A stretch of 64,000 nt of DNA. It comes from Adiantum capillus-veneris. Its lineage: Eukaryota; Streptophyta; Polypodiopsida; Polypodiales; Pteridaceae. The position numbers and the translations under genes were made by a program. How positions within the stretch are numbered: position 1 is the first letter of the stretch; every line of letters begins with the position of its first letter. Positions 46,442 through 56,767 of this stretch are shown here, in pieces. Location of the stretch: assembly GCA_014529385.2 (NCBI GenBank), contig CM043965.1, positions 12,452,412 to 12,516,411 on the forward strand, read 5' to 3'. The notes below the pieces were generated by a model that was not told the DNA's origin, searched no databases, and was given only the letters and a program-made list of their open reading frames with translations.

Positions 46442-46813
46442 TTGCTCTTATGCATTAATCCTGAAGAGAAAACCCAATACCTAATTCAAGCACATATTAC
46501 CATAGTAGGACTTCACTTTGTAGAAGACCAAACTATGCAAAAGATCTTAAGACTTGGAGTATTTTGGCCAACTATGAGGATTGATGTTCGCTCTTTTGTA
46601 AAGGATTGTCCTCAATGTCAAAAACAAACACCCATACCTCATGTTACATTGTTCCAAGTATCACATGTTCCTAAGTGGAGTAACTATATAGTTACTTACT
46701 TATCAAGCCAAACATTTCCTGAGAATATGAGTAAACACCATCAAAGAGAAATTGAAACTGATCGAAGCAAGAGACTATGCTCTTATTGGAAACCAATTGT
46801 ATCAGAGAGGTAA
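46442..46813 (+). pseudogene. first HHCC zinc module of C1
   Basis: An open frame holds HITIVGLHF, ILRLGVFWPTMRIDVRSF and KDCPQCQKQTP, an integrase-type HHCC module. It continues VPKWSNYIVTYLSSQTFPEN, a segment that links to the next module after a frameshift. A second HHCC module follows within 350 bp, so the integrase appears to carry two. Whether both bind zinc in an active relative is unknown. Confidence 0.7.
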
Positions 46814-47024
46814 GGACCAATATTTGCGTTTTTGTGCAAATGAAGACAAATATATTCCAATTATAGAACAAGCACATGCTGGATTAGCTAGAGGTCACTT
46901 CTCTAGTGAGACCAATGTAAGAGAAATCTTAATGGCAGGCATATGGTGGCCAACACTTTTTGCAGATGCGAAAGAATATGTTTGGATATGTGATGCTTGT
47001 CAACGAGAAAAAATGCCAACATGA
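46752..47024 (+). CDS. second HHCC zinc module of C1 integrase
   Basis: Open frame with YALIGNQLYQRGKDQYLRFC, then EQAHAGLARGHFSSETNVRE, ILMAGIWWPTLFADAKEYVW and ICDACQREK. This is the usual integrase HHCC with all four ligands present. It leads into the catalytic core after one stop (TGA at 47022) and 9 bases. Confidence 0.82.
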   Translation: MKLIEARDYALIGNQLYQRGKDQYLRFCANEDKYIPIIEQAHAGLARGHFSSETNVREILMAGIWWPTLFADAKEYVWICDACQREKMPT

Positions 47025-47033
47025 GTAGATAGC

Positions 47034-47444
47034 ATGTCCTTAAGACCAATGATGGGAGCTAGAGATTTTGCAAAATGGGGTATAGACTTTGGCGGGCCAA
47101 TACAGCCACCTTCTTATAGAACCCAAGCTCAATATATCATTGTAGCTACGGCCTATTTGACAAAGTGGGCCAAGGCTAAAGCAGCTCAAAATAATGATGC
47201 CAGAACCACTGTTGCATTCTTATATGAGTATGTATTCACAAGATATGGACTACCAATAGAAATTGTCAGTGATAGAGGAACTCATTTCCTCAATGCGGTA
47301 ATTGAGTATCTGCTTAATGAATTTATGGTCATACATAACAAATCAGCCCCCTATCACCCACAAACAAATGGACAAGCTGAGCATACAAATAAAATTCTTA
47401 AATCGGTAATGACTAAAATGGTTTGTTCAGGAAGGACAAACTAG
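47034..47444 (+). CDS. integrase catalytic core of C1
   Basis: 136 uninterrupted codons with a complete DDE triad: AKWGIDFGGPI (Asp), IEIVSDRGTHFLN (Asp) and YHPQTNGQAEHTNKILK (Glu). It ends at a TAG. It is the best preserved enzyme domain in the window. Integrase would join cDNA ends to host DNA; isolated from its neighbours by stops it is probably not made as a full protein. Confidence 0.88.
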   Translation: MSLRPMMGARDFAKWGIDFGGPIQPPSYRTQAQYIIVATAYLTKWAKAKAAQNNDARTTVAFLYEYVFTRYGLPIEIVSDRGTHFLNAVIEYLLNEFMVIHNKSAPYHPQTNGQAEHTNKILKSVMTKMVCSGRTN

Positions 47445-47447
47445 GAA

Positions 47448-47978
47448 ATGAATCTCCATGTAGCTCTATGGGCTTATCGAGTTTCATTCAAAACAACTTT
47501 CAATGCTACACCCTTTAACCTTGTTTATGGTCTGGATGCATTGCCAATAGAATTTCTATTGCTGACACTAAGGGTAGCTAAGGATCTTGAGTGGACTGGA
47601 CATGAATTGTCTGAGGGACGGGAAGGTTTGGACAAGCTAGATAAGCAAAGGCTAACTACTGTAGCTCAAATCTATGCACAAAAGCGGAAACAAAAAGAGT
47701 TTTTTGATTCCCATCTAATTACAAAAATCTTTAAAAAGGGGGACTTAGTTTTAGTCTATTCCCTTAAGCAACACATTCCCAAGTTTAAGAAAAAGGGAAA
47801 CGGACCGTTTATCATTGAAGATGTATCTTCAAGTGGAGCAGTTAAGTTGTCCACCCTAGATGGTGAACCAATGGCTAGTTGGATTAGTGGATGTCATTTA
47901 AAGAAGTACAATTTCCCACTAACCAATGAATTGCTAGAAAGAATGCATGTAGCCAAGCAAAGAAAGATAAAACGATAG
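47448..47978 (+). CDS. integrase C-terminal region of C1
   Basis: Same reading frame as the core apart from one stop. MNLHVALWAYRVSFKTTFNA is the standard continuation, LVYGLDALPIEF follows, and FKKKGNGPFIIEDVSSSGAV is the GPF-type DNA-binding module. No chromodomain follows. Instead the frame runs, with a stop at 47976, into the extra 3' region. Confidence 0.85.
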   Translation: MNLHVALWAYRVSFKTTFNATPFNLVYGLDALPIEFLLLTLRVAKDLEWTGHELSEGREGLDKLDKQRLTTVAQIYAQKRKQKEFFDSHLITKIFKKGDLVLVYSLKQHIPKFKKKGNGPFIIEDVSSSGAVKLSTLDGEPMASWISGCHLKKYNFPLTNELLERMHVAKQRKIKR

Positions 47979-48540
47979 CAGGTTATTGATGAAGCTCAGG
48001 AGAAAGCTCGGCTTCGGATACTCAACTGAAAAGCTGCTCTTAAGAATCAACAAATACTTATTCCCATCAACACTATGGAAATAGATGACCGACAATGGGA
48101 ATTGTAGAAAGATGCACTGTCAATAGATGATGAATGGTTAGATGGAATGGACCTTCACATCAAAGTACAACTCAACAATCATAGCACAAATGCTTTGGTC
48201 GATACAAGATCTAGAGTAAATATAGTCAGTTATTCCACGTACAAGAAAGCAACAAGTCAGTCATTGACAGCTAACTAGCGACTATTAAAGGATGCAACAA
48301 GAACCCAACACCAACATTGGGAGTAGTCAACTTGAATGTGATAGTACATGGATGTTCATGTCCTCATCAATTTGTATGCTTATTAGATGAACATATGAAT
48401 GAGACAATGATTCTTTGAATTCAGTGGATGCGAACATACAAGGCCGTACCGGATTGGGATACCAATCAACTCAAGCTATCACCTATAGGCGGACAACTCA
48501 TTGTTCCAATTACACAAGGCAAGGAGGAACGGAAAGGATC
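47979..48540 (+). pseudogene. second retropepsin-like domain downstream of integrase in C1
   Basis: After a charged linker (VIDEAQEKARLRILN) the sequence reads VQLNNHSTNALVDTRSRVNI, a retropepsin active-site segment with DTR for DTG. After a frameshift come LGVVNLNVIVHG, LLDEHMNETMIL-stop-IQWMRTYKAV and DWDTNQLKLSPIGGQ, matching the C-terminal half of such proteases (usual ILGxxWL). Protease normally lies upstream of RT; C1 already has one at 44760. A similar relic precedes the same repeats at 15230-15513. Either the element gained a second protease-like domain or a different element is fused here. Confidence 0.72.
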
Positions 48541-49240
48541 TTACCAGCAAATCAAACCACAAAGCAATCAATCTTCTCCATCCTATCGACAAGTAAATGC
48601 TACAAGTAGCATGCAAGGAGTCGAGCAAATTTGGGTGCCAAAAGAAAAGCTTAAGACAAGTCGATTCAAATCTGGGTGCCCAAAATATCATCCACAAAAC
48701 CAAAGACGTTTCCAAGGATCAAAACACAGAGACAAGCATCTCCGAGCAAGGAACCGAACATGAAATGGATTTGGAAGAAAAAGAAACACTTATCTTCTTC
48801 GCAAACTACAAAACCGATCAAACAATGGAGAGTTAAGTCTCAAAAAAATCAACCACACCATTCTAACGAAGACGAATCAACATATCTGGCAGGTAAAAGC
48901 TCAACAACAGTCAAAACTGATACCAACAGCTCACCAAAACAGTGTGCTAAAGCATCCTAATGGTACAATCAAGCAAAGGGCACACAAGCTACAAGATTAT
49001 CTCTTTGGAAGACAGCATCAGAAAGCCTCGACATTAGAAACCCTTGAGTTAATTACTCAAGACCCAACTCTTGCACATCATAATGGTTTGAACTGCATTG
49101 ATCTTCAAAGCATGGTAGAGCCAACCACAGCTACGCATAGAAACCAATTTTCAACCCATGCACACAGTCGTCTCGGAGTACGTGATAGATTATTTTCTAG
49201 GGCCAAGCCATGGAGCAGACCAAGACCAAGAAAAATCTAA
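48541..49240 (+). pseudogene. W-[IV]-P-K repeat region and C-terminal tail of C1
   Basis: VEQIWVPKEKLK (from about 48619) and, 45 bases later in another frame, IQIWVPKISS. Weaker repeats follow: NMKWIWKKKK and KQWRVKS. Between them is a polar Lys/Gln/Ser-rich sequence. A last frame (48944-49240) codes for a tail with LQDYLFGRQHQKASTLE and ends in RAKPWSRPRPRKI. The motif series matches those in E and at 15.9-16.5 kb. Function unknown. Confidence 0.62.
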
Positions 49241-49301
49241 CAAACAAAAGAGCTCAAGCAATATGCTATGCTCACTCCTGAAACAAGGAGCCTAGATAGT
49301 G

Positions 49302-49970
49302 TCCCGGGGGATTCACTCTATATAAAAACAGGATGCCACCTGTGAGTAGATAACTTTGATAAAACCACTATAAATGACTCATATTAGAAAATATGACCCC
49401 CCTTTTTACACTTATACGAAAACCAATGAAGAAAACTATCATACCCCTATCTTACGTATAAAATTTAGGTCTCACATGATTTGAGTAAAACTAGTAAAAG
49501 AGTGTGTAGCATAGTGACTGAAAATGTACTAAGGAACCACTTTTGTTGATAGCTAGATGTACCCTCGATGTGTCTTAGTTTGAATTTCAAACTATGTGCC
49601 TGATAAACTTGCATCTGGCTACTTGTCCAATTCTGACCCATCCAAAGCTAGTGTAAAGCAACCCTTGATTTGCTCCAAATCAGCCCTTATCTATAACCAG
49701 CTTGATGCAAAAATTTGATATGTGACATGATAAAAAAACTTTCCTAAAATTCATCCGAGTTCTAGTGCAAACCAGTGACCAATCAATATAAGTAATCAAC
49801 CCGGGTCAGGTCCCCCCCTCCCCCCCGATATGATACCCCCTCCTTTATTTTAAAGATTGGGAGATAAATTATTGGGGGCTTCCCATAACTTATACGCTTA
49901 TGTAGATTGTTACCCCCCCTCCTCTACACTTACGTGGTGCGGTAAGTTTTCCATGGTGAATCCCCAGGGA
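49302..49970. mobile_element. 669-bp non-autonomous TIR transposon (MITE-like)
   Basis: Inverted ends TCCCGGGGGATTCAC and (complement of the right end) TCCCTGGGGATTCAC match at 14 of 15 positions. TAGTG is duplicated at 49297-49301 and 49971-49975. The tandem copy at 50463 onward has the same flanking sequence without the insert (CTAGACAGTGTAAGTGCGG at 50552), a natural empty site. No transposase frame. A 5-bp target duplication with these ends does not let me assign a superfamily. Confidence 0.85.
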
Positions 49971-50111
49971 TAGTGTAAGTGCGGCTAGATCATATGCCAA
50001 AACATGTGTCAAATTCTCTCTCTCTCTCTCTAACCCATGCAATGCTTGGGCTGCACGTAGTCGCTCAGACTCGAGAACAGAATCATGAAGACATTTATGT
50101 GTTTATTATGA

Positions 50112-50115
<4 letters not shown>

Positions 50116-50179
<64 letters not shown>
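50116..50179. repeat. (GA)n microsatellite, copy 1
   Basis: 64 bp of GA in the first tandem copy. The counterpart in copy 2 is at 50699-50729 and is half as long. Confidence 0.95.
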
Positions 50180-50181
<2 letters not shown>

Positions 50182-50693
50182 TGCAAATGTTCGTGTTAAA
50201 ATGTTTTCTTTTATCATGCCAAGTTTACAACAAAATTTATGAGAAATAGGAGGGAAAGAAAGCTTATTCATGTTTGAAGCTTTGACTTTGTATCTCGTTG
50301 ATGGCAATTCCTTCATACACGTGCTCTGCGACCTCTTTCCATCCTTATGTCTCGAGCTACCTCTCTCTCTTCCTCCCTTTTTGTCAATACAGCAAGAGAG
50401 GAACCCTCCCTCTCCTCCGCTATATATAGATGCTGCAAGCTGGTCCCACCGGGCATGCCACCGGCCAGGCCATGGAGCAGACCAAGACCAAGAAAAACCT
50501 AGCAAACAAAAGATCTCAAGCAATATGCTACGCTCACTCCCAAAAGAAGGATCCTAGACAGTGTAAGTGCGGCTAAATCATATGCCAAAACATGTGTCAA
50601 ATTCTCTCTCTCTCTAACCCACACAATGCTCGGGCTGCACATACTTGCTCAGACTCAGGAACTAAATCATGAAGACACATATGTTTATTATGA

Positions 50694-50698
<5 letters not shown>

Positions 50699-50729
<31 letters not shown>
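50699..50729. repeat. (GA)n microsatellite, copy 2
   Basis: 31 bp of GA, in the position equivalent to 50116-50179. Confidence 0.93.
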
Positions 50730-50734
<5 letters not shown>

Positions 50735-51025
50735 CTGCAAATGTTTGTGTTAAAATGTTTTCTTTTATCATGCCAAGTTTACAAAAAAATTTATGATAAA
50801 TAGGAGGGAAAGAAAGCTTATTCATGTCTGAATCTTTGACTTTGTATCTCGTCGATGGCGGTTCCTTCATACTTCTCTATGACCTCTTTCCATCCTTATA
50901 TCTCGAGCTACCTCTCTCTCTTCCTCCCTTGTTGTCAATACAGCAAGAGAGAAACCCTCCCTCTCCTCCACTATATCTAGAGGGGAAATGCCCTCTCTCT
51001 ATCTCTATTTTCTACATAGGAAGAA

Positions 51026-51056
<31 letters not shown>

Positions 51057-51356
51057 GCTGCCCTTTTTACTATGCTATAGAGAGAGAGTCTCTCTCTCCC
51101 CCCTCGAACCACAGAGAGGTTATTTCTCTCTCTATTGTCTCTTCGGACCTGTGCAGAGAGACAAGCTCTCTCTTCAATTCTGGCCCTCGGAGGTCTCTTC
51201 CTCCCTATGGGAGAGCTGCCTTAGATGACTTTAATAAGCTTTCTTGCTATTTTTATCCCTCCTTTTTTGATTCCCTACAGAGGTATCACCACCCTCCTCG
51301 CTCTCCATTCCCTGCAAAGGGCTCACCTCTCTCCCTCTTTGATTTGCAATAGAGAT

Positions 51357-51361
<5 letters not shown>

Positions 51362-51437
<76 letters not shown>
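51362..51437. repeat. (CT)n microsatellite
   Basis: 76 bp of CT, on the opposite strand sense to the (GA)n tracts 0.6-1.2 kb upstream. A shorter CT run lies at 51027-51051. Confidence 0.95.
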
Positions 51438-51442
<5 letters not shown>

Positions 51443-51502
51443 ATTCTCACAAATGGCAGGGCCGAGTTCTTCCTCATTCACAGCAAGTCCGAGCCCTCGC
51501 TC

Positions 51503-51619
<117 letters not shown>

Positions 51620-51667
51620 TGGCACTCCCATGGCAACTCTCATTTTGGAAATTCCCTTTCTCTCTTG

Positions 51668-51804
51668 CATGGCTTGCAAACTGCAGCCCGCCTCTCCCTA
51701 GCATGGCTTGCAAACTGTAGCCCTCGCTCTCCCTAGCATGGCTTGCAAAGTGCAACCCGCTTCTCCCTGGCATGGCTTGCAAACTGCAGCCCACCTATCA
51801 ATTG
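51668..51804. repeat. 34-35-bp minisatellite, four units
   Basis: Units beginning CATGGCTTGCAAACTGCAGC start at 51668, 51702, 51737 and 51771, each followed by a variable CCGCCTCTCCCTAG-like end. Confidence 0.92.
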
Positions 51805-53529
51805 ACACACTCCCTTGTCTTCATGGTGACTTTGCCACCCCGCCTTCAATCAATACACCCCCTCGCCAGCATGTTAAAAAAACTTTCACCCCCCTTTTTT
51901 AGCAGATACAAATCCCCTTCAAACTCTCGTTCACACACAAATGGATCGTCTACTTGATGCCTCCCTTATCATGGTAAAGCTCGCCCTTTCTCTTGATGCC
52001 TCAGCTGAGAAAGGGGATTCTCTCTCCCCCTCAGTTCTCCTCATCTTGGCCCCTTATGCTTTCTAGCGACACACTCCCCAACATGGCTCTCCTCGCCACA
52101 ACCTCGTGCCCCCTCAATTGCATGACTCTTTTGAATTTTTAGCATGAACTATGTCAACTCAATCACTTTTGATAGTAACTTTTGTCAACTTGTCTCTTGT
52201 TGGATAGTCATCTTGCACCGTTGACATCTCATGCTTTAAAATCGGCAAATTGCTTCATAAATCAAGATACTTTGTTTTAAAGCATGATAAGTTTGACTAT
52301 AGCTTTGCAGCGCCTTAGAACTTCAAGAACAATGTCACTTCAAGAGTTGTTTGTAACTTTCACTCGAACTTTTGCACCACCATGATATATAGAAAGCACA
52401 ACCGTGTCGATGTCATCAGGTTGAGCATCTCCAAGTTCTCTTCTCTTTAATCATAATTCCATAATAAGTCAACGTCTTCATTGCCTGTCAAAACAAACTC
52501 CTCTTGGCAAATCAAGTGAGAGTATCATCAATGGAAATTTATAATAAAACAATATTTCAAGCTCGCTTCAAGTGCTCAATAGCTCATGCAAGTGTTCTCT
52601 TTCTCTGTCCAAAATCCCCATGCCCTTGGCCAAAAAAAAGTGCAACAATACGCCATCTAGGAGGGGTGGAAAGGCATTAAGTAATTAACGGCAATGTTTG
52701 AAGAGGGAGGAAAAAGTTTGATGTCAACGTGTGATTTTTTGCAAAATTACCTAATAATGCCCTTATAATTCATCAACAGGGGAAAATTAACTGCTGATAT
52801 CTCCCTGATGAGTGTAAATAGTGTATATACTATCAGAAAATCATCAAAAAATAGTCCTTTTTGGTTATTTTTCATCGTTTTTCTTGATATTGAGACTTTA
52901 AAAATGGAGAAATTGAACAGAAAACAAGAAAGATGTGTTTTCAATGGATTTTCTTAATTATTGGATTTTCACTTTTATTTTTAGCGCATTTTGTTAATCT
53001 CTTTGATTTTTTCAGTAAACAGGTCAAAAATTTATAATAAATAAGAAAGGAGCTCAGATGGCAAAACTGAAGACACAGTAATGATCAGAAAGACAAGGCG
53101 GACAGGCACAAAAAAATTCAATCAAATCGACAGATGGAAGCGGGAAGCCTAAATTAGGCAGCCAGACCTACTATTGCAAAATTTTTGCAAAATGAGCTAC
53201 AGGAATTCAATTAGGAAACTTTTTGAGTCTAACATAGATTTCACGGTCTAGTAGGACTAATAGGGGAATTTGGGAAAAAATGGTTCGGGAAGTCCGAGTA
53301 TAGATACCCAAGGTAGGTTAAAATCACCTCATTTTCACTTGTTGCCATTGCAGAGAGAGCTTTTCGACCCTCTTCGCGCGTATTTTTTGGAGTCCACAGT
53401 CGTCTGTTTTCTGTATCGTCTTACACAAGACATGAGGGGTAAGTTCTATACTTATCAATGATCCATTTTTTACTGTCGGTAGCTAGCCTTAACCCCTGGA
53501 AAAAACCCAGAATCTGAGCAGTGCAGATC
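51805..53529. other. unclassified DNA
   Basis: First CT-rich, then AT-rich. No retroelement domain, terminal repeat or convincing open frame seen. Part of it may be the remainder of the inverted LTR-like element that ends at 54231. Confidence 0.45.
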
Positions 53530-54231
53530 ATGTTATAAATGAATAGTACAACTAAGAAAATCAAATATTGAGGGGTCTAAAAAATATGTACATGTCAAAT
53601 ATAAATAATATAGGTGGAAAAAATATAAAGGGGTCAAAATAAATCTCTCTCATTATACGTCTACCATAAAAAGATGAATATTTTTGGTGGTCTAATTTAT
53701 GAGAGTAATAAAGAATAGATGTAGGAAGGAAAAAATCACAATAGTGAAAAAATATACACATAAATAGAACTAGTTTTTTTGGATTTTTGTTAGGATGGAG
53801 TTACACCAAAAATAAGAGAAGCTTGCATGAAATTATTTTTAGATGGAATAAAGAGTATGCAAAATGGTAAGAAAAAATATGGTAATGGTGAGTCAATGTA
53901 CATAGCATAAATAACACACCATAGGTAGAAATATTTAAATAAATACCAAAATAATTATGAAAAATCCTTTTATTTAGGCCCTATATACAATGAAATATTT
54001 ACACACAAATGGGCCATAATATATTTTATTTTTTTTATTTTATTTAGTTTTTTGGCTCAACTAGCTCAGTGACTAGCTAATTAAGGGTTTTTAAGAAAAT
54101 ATGGAGAAAGTTCCCTAACTCACACACGCCTATGTACAGTGAAATGGTAGGGATAACCAAAATGTTTGAGTGATTTGAAAGGGTGAGGTAGCTTCCTATG
54201 GCAATTATGGAAAGTCAAAAAACGGCTATCA
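53530..54231 (-). repeat. inverted copy of the TGATAGCC LTR family
   Basis: Read on the minus strand from 54231 this begins TGATAGCCGTTTTTTGAC and follows 24731-25440 closely (for example CCCTACCATTTCACTGTACA and GGGCCTAAATAAAAGGATTT) for about 700 bp, then diverges. Its end abuts the LTR of C2, so it is inserted in or recombined into that LTR. Confidence 0.85.
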
Positions 54232-54796
54232 GCGTCTATTGCATTACAACCGTAGGTAATAGCTCTATGCATTGACGTAAGCATTTTACGGTATTTTGTA
54301 ACTTTTGGCATCACAGACCCACTGCCTAATCTCATCATAAGTAGGGATCTACACTTAAAAATCAAAAACTAAGCATTGGCAGGGTATTGGGGCATCATTG
54401 CTAAGCATTTAGATTCATTATGGGTCAAAAACGACTAGGTCAAAAATCAACTACTGTTAATAATCATGATTTTTTCACTTTACCTAAAGTGAGATTTGAG
54501 ACCTTAAGCATGCTTGCTTAGGTCTTATAAACATGTCCTAGAAGTTTCATTAAGTTTGGATGTCGTTTGATGCTATAACGAATGTGATTTGTTTGCCGAT
54601 GGGCTTTTGGTGATTTCGGTTATTTGAATGTAGCTTGAGTTAGATGTGAGATGGTTGTTGTTTTCCAAGAGATTGACAACCTCTTGTAGCCTCTATGCAC
54701 TAGTCAAGTCAGTTTCCTCCCATGGATTGACAATTTATTCGTGGTTCTCCCTATGTCTGCAATAAGATAGGAGTGAGGTTAGACACCCGTCCCACA
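54232..54796 (+). repeat. partial 5' LTR of C2
   Basis: Matches the right part of the C3 LTR and ends GTCCCACA. The primer site TGGCGCCGTTGCGGGGA follows at 54799. Confidence 0.83.
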
Positions 54797-54815
54797 TTTG
54801 GCGCCGTTGCGGGGA

Positions 54816-56767
54816 TCAAAGAGATCTAAACTAGGAAAAAACACAAGCGTCTTGTGAAGTTATCCTTTAATATCCTCTAGGATCTTCTAGAGTAGAAACT
54901 TTCTTTCTAGAACCACATAGCTTAAGATTGTCGTCTTTTGCTGTGTAGAGGTATCTTGTAAGTAATCGTCCTTGCTGAGTGCCTTTAGGATCGTAGGATT
55001 GTAGAATTAGATTAGGATTTTGAGAATGATTGATGGACAAGAAAAGTCTTAAGATCAATGCTCAAGAAACCATAAAAAAACAAGAAAACGAGTATTTGTG
55101 GACACTTTCCACAACCCCATTGCAGTATAACCTAGGAGTGGGGTAAGTAGAATCCGAGGTGGGTTTCAGAATATTGCTCTCTCCGAAAGAATCAATTGTG
55201 AGTTGTTATGTAAAGTTGCAGAATTTCAGGTCTACGGCTAGAAATAGCATGAAAAGACTGTCATTCACTCAATCCGACTGGAGAATATGCTTTAAAAGTT
55301 GTATGAAACTATGAGATAAAAATTTCAAGAGTTTGCAAAAACTCAAATTATTTACTTTTTCTTGACATTCTAGGCCAAATTAAATTTTCATTTGATTCAT
55401 AGGCTTAAAATATCTCATGAAAAGATTGTCCATTGAAAAATTGCAAAAAAGTATTCATTTTAGGCCTAAAGTAAATAATCGTGATTATTTACTTTCAGCT
55501 CAGAGCTGACCAAGGTTGATACCAGAGACTCTATGCATGTGTACAAACAACTTTTGTAAAGGACAATAGGATTTCGATCACCAAACTGACCAAAAACTGG
55601 GTAAAAACTAAAGTCGGTACTAACTTTTGAGAGAACTTGAGTGCAAATTGGAAAAAAATTTCTCAAACTCAATGAAACTTGATTCATAGGCTTATATTGA
55701 TGTGATAGACATGTGTACATGCTCAATTGACCAAAAAGATGCAAAAATTTGATAGTTGTAAATAATCACAATTATTTACATTTGCCCCATTTTTCAACTT
55801 TTTTAACCAAGTTACGATACCACTAGCTTTACCATGTTGTAATAAGCACAAAATCAAACTTGGTAAGATTTGGATCATTAGATTGAAAATTGTGGCGAAA
55901 TTTGCAAAGTCGGTCTACAGACACAAAACTGATGACCATTTGAACAAAAATTGTCCAAATTTAATAAAACTTGTCTAAAGATCTTAAGTTGAGATACTTA
56001 GTAGATTTGTTTCAAGATTGGGAAAAACACTTGCAAAAAATAAATGGAGTAAATAATCATGATTATTTACATCTGCTATAAAAATTGATAATCTTGCACA
56101 TTTGAGTATACCACAAGGTCAAGCATATCAAGTAGATCACACAAATCAATTTTGGTGAAATTTGGATCCCAAAAGTGAGACTCAAGCCAAATTCTTGAAA
56201 CATGAGTTTGCGGACACGAAACAATTGGCTAAACTTGAAAAAAGTTTATCCAAACTTAGTGAAACTTGTCCAGAGACCTTAACAGGTTGTATACTTGGCA
56301 AAACAAGCCAAAAAGTACAAAAAACTGACAAAAGTAATTAATCGCGATTATTTACTACTGCTACACAAAGAGACCAATTTTGACTTTTGAACTTGTACAG
56401 TGTTAGAACAACATAATACAAGGCCATAGGGCAATTTTGGGTTCAATCGGATGCAAATTGGTACATGTTCACTCAGTTTCCAGATTGCAGATTAGTCCTT
56501 TGATTTTAGCAAAAGTGAAATCTAAAAGTCTCAACTGCTGACTCACTTAGCTCTATTTGGAGTGATACACATAGACCAGTCACAAGAGTTAGTAAGAATT
56601 GTTTAGTTTTTGTGAAAGAATAGCTAACTTGATCAAAATTGATACAGGAATCAGGTTGCAGACAAGGAATTGGCAACTTGACGGAAGTTGCAATCAAGCC
56701 AAGTGGAAGAAGTTGACAACAAGTCGATCCAACGGTAACCACTCTATCTAGGGCTTCACAAGTCTTT
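54816..56767 (+). repeat. C2 leader with four dyad repeats
   Basis: Dyads at 55471-55492, 55758-55779, 56049-56070 and 56334-56355, spaced 287, 291 and 285 bp. The changes keep partial symmetry (centres CGTG, CACA, CATG and CGCG). Confidence 0.87.

Larger units (their letters stand above)
39101..49301 (+). mobile_element. element C1: Ty3/Gypsy element with an extra 3' coding region
   Basis: LTR 39101-39605, tRNA-Asp-like primer site, a 1.95 kb leader with four dyad repeats, gag, coiled-coil linker, protease, RT, RNase H, integrase, then a second retropepsin-like domain and W-[IV]-P-K repeats. Sister copies are C2 (54232-60387) and C3 (60388 onward); E is a relative. No 3' LTR was found, so the right limit is only the last related sequence before the transposon at 49302. 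Stops and frameshifts are frequent, but the integrase active site is intact. Confidence 0.85.
49201..50979. repeat. 0.6 kb tandem duplication
   Basis: Copy 1 is 49201-49301 plus 49971-50462 (split by the transposon), copy 2 is 50463-50979. Both contain CCATGGAGCAGACCAAGACC, then GTAAGTGCGGCTA, a (CT)n run, a (GA)n tract, and CCTCTCTCTTCCTCCC before a TATATCTA-like end. The start of copy 1 overlaps the coding tail of C1. Confidence 0.88.
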
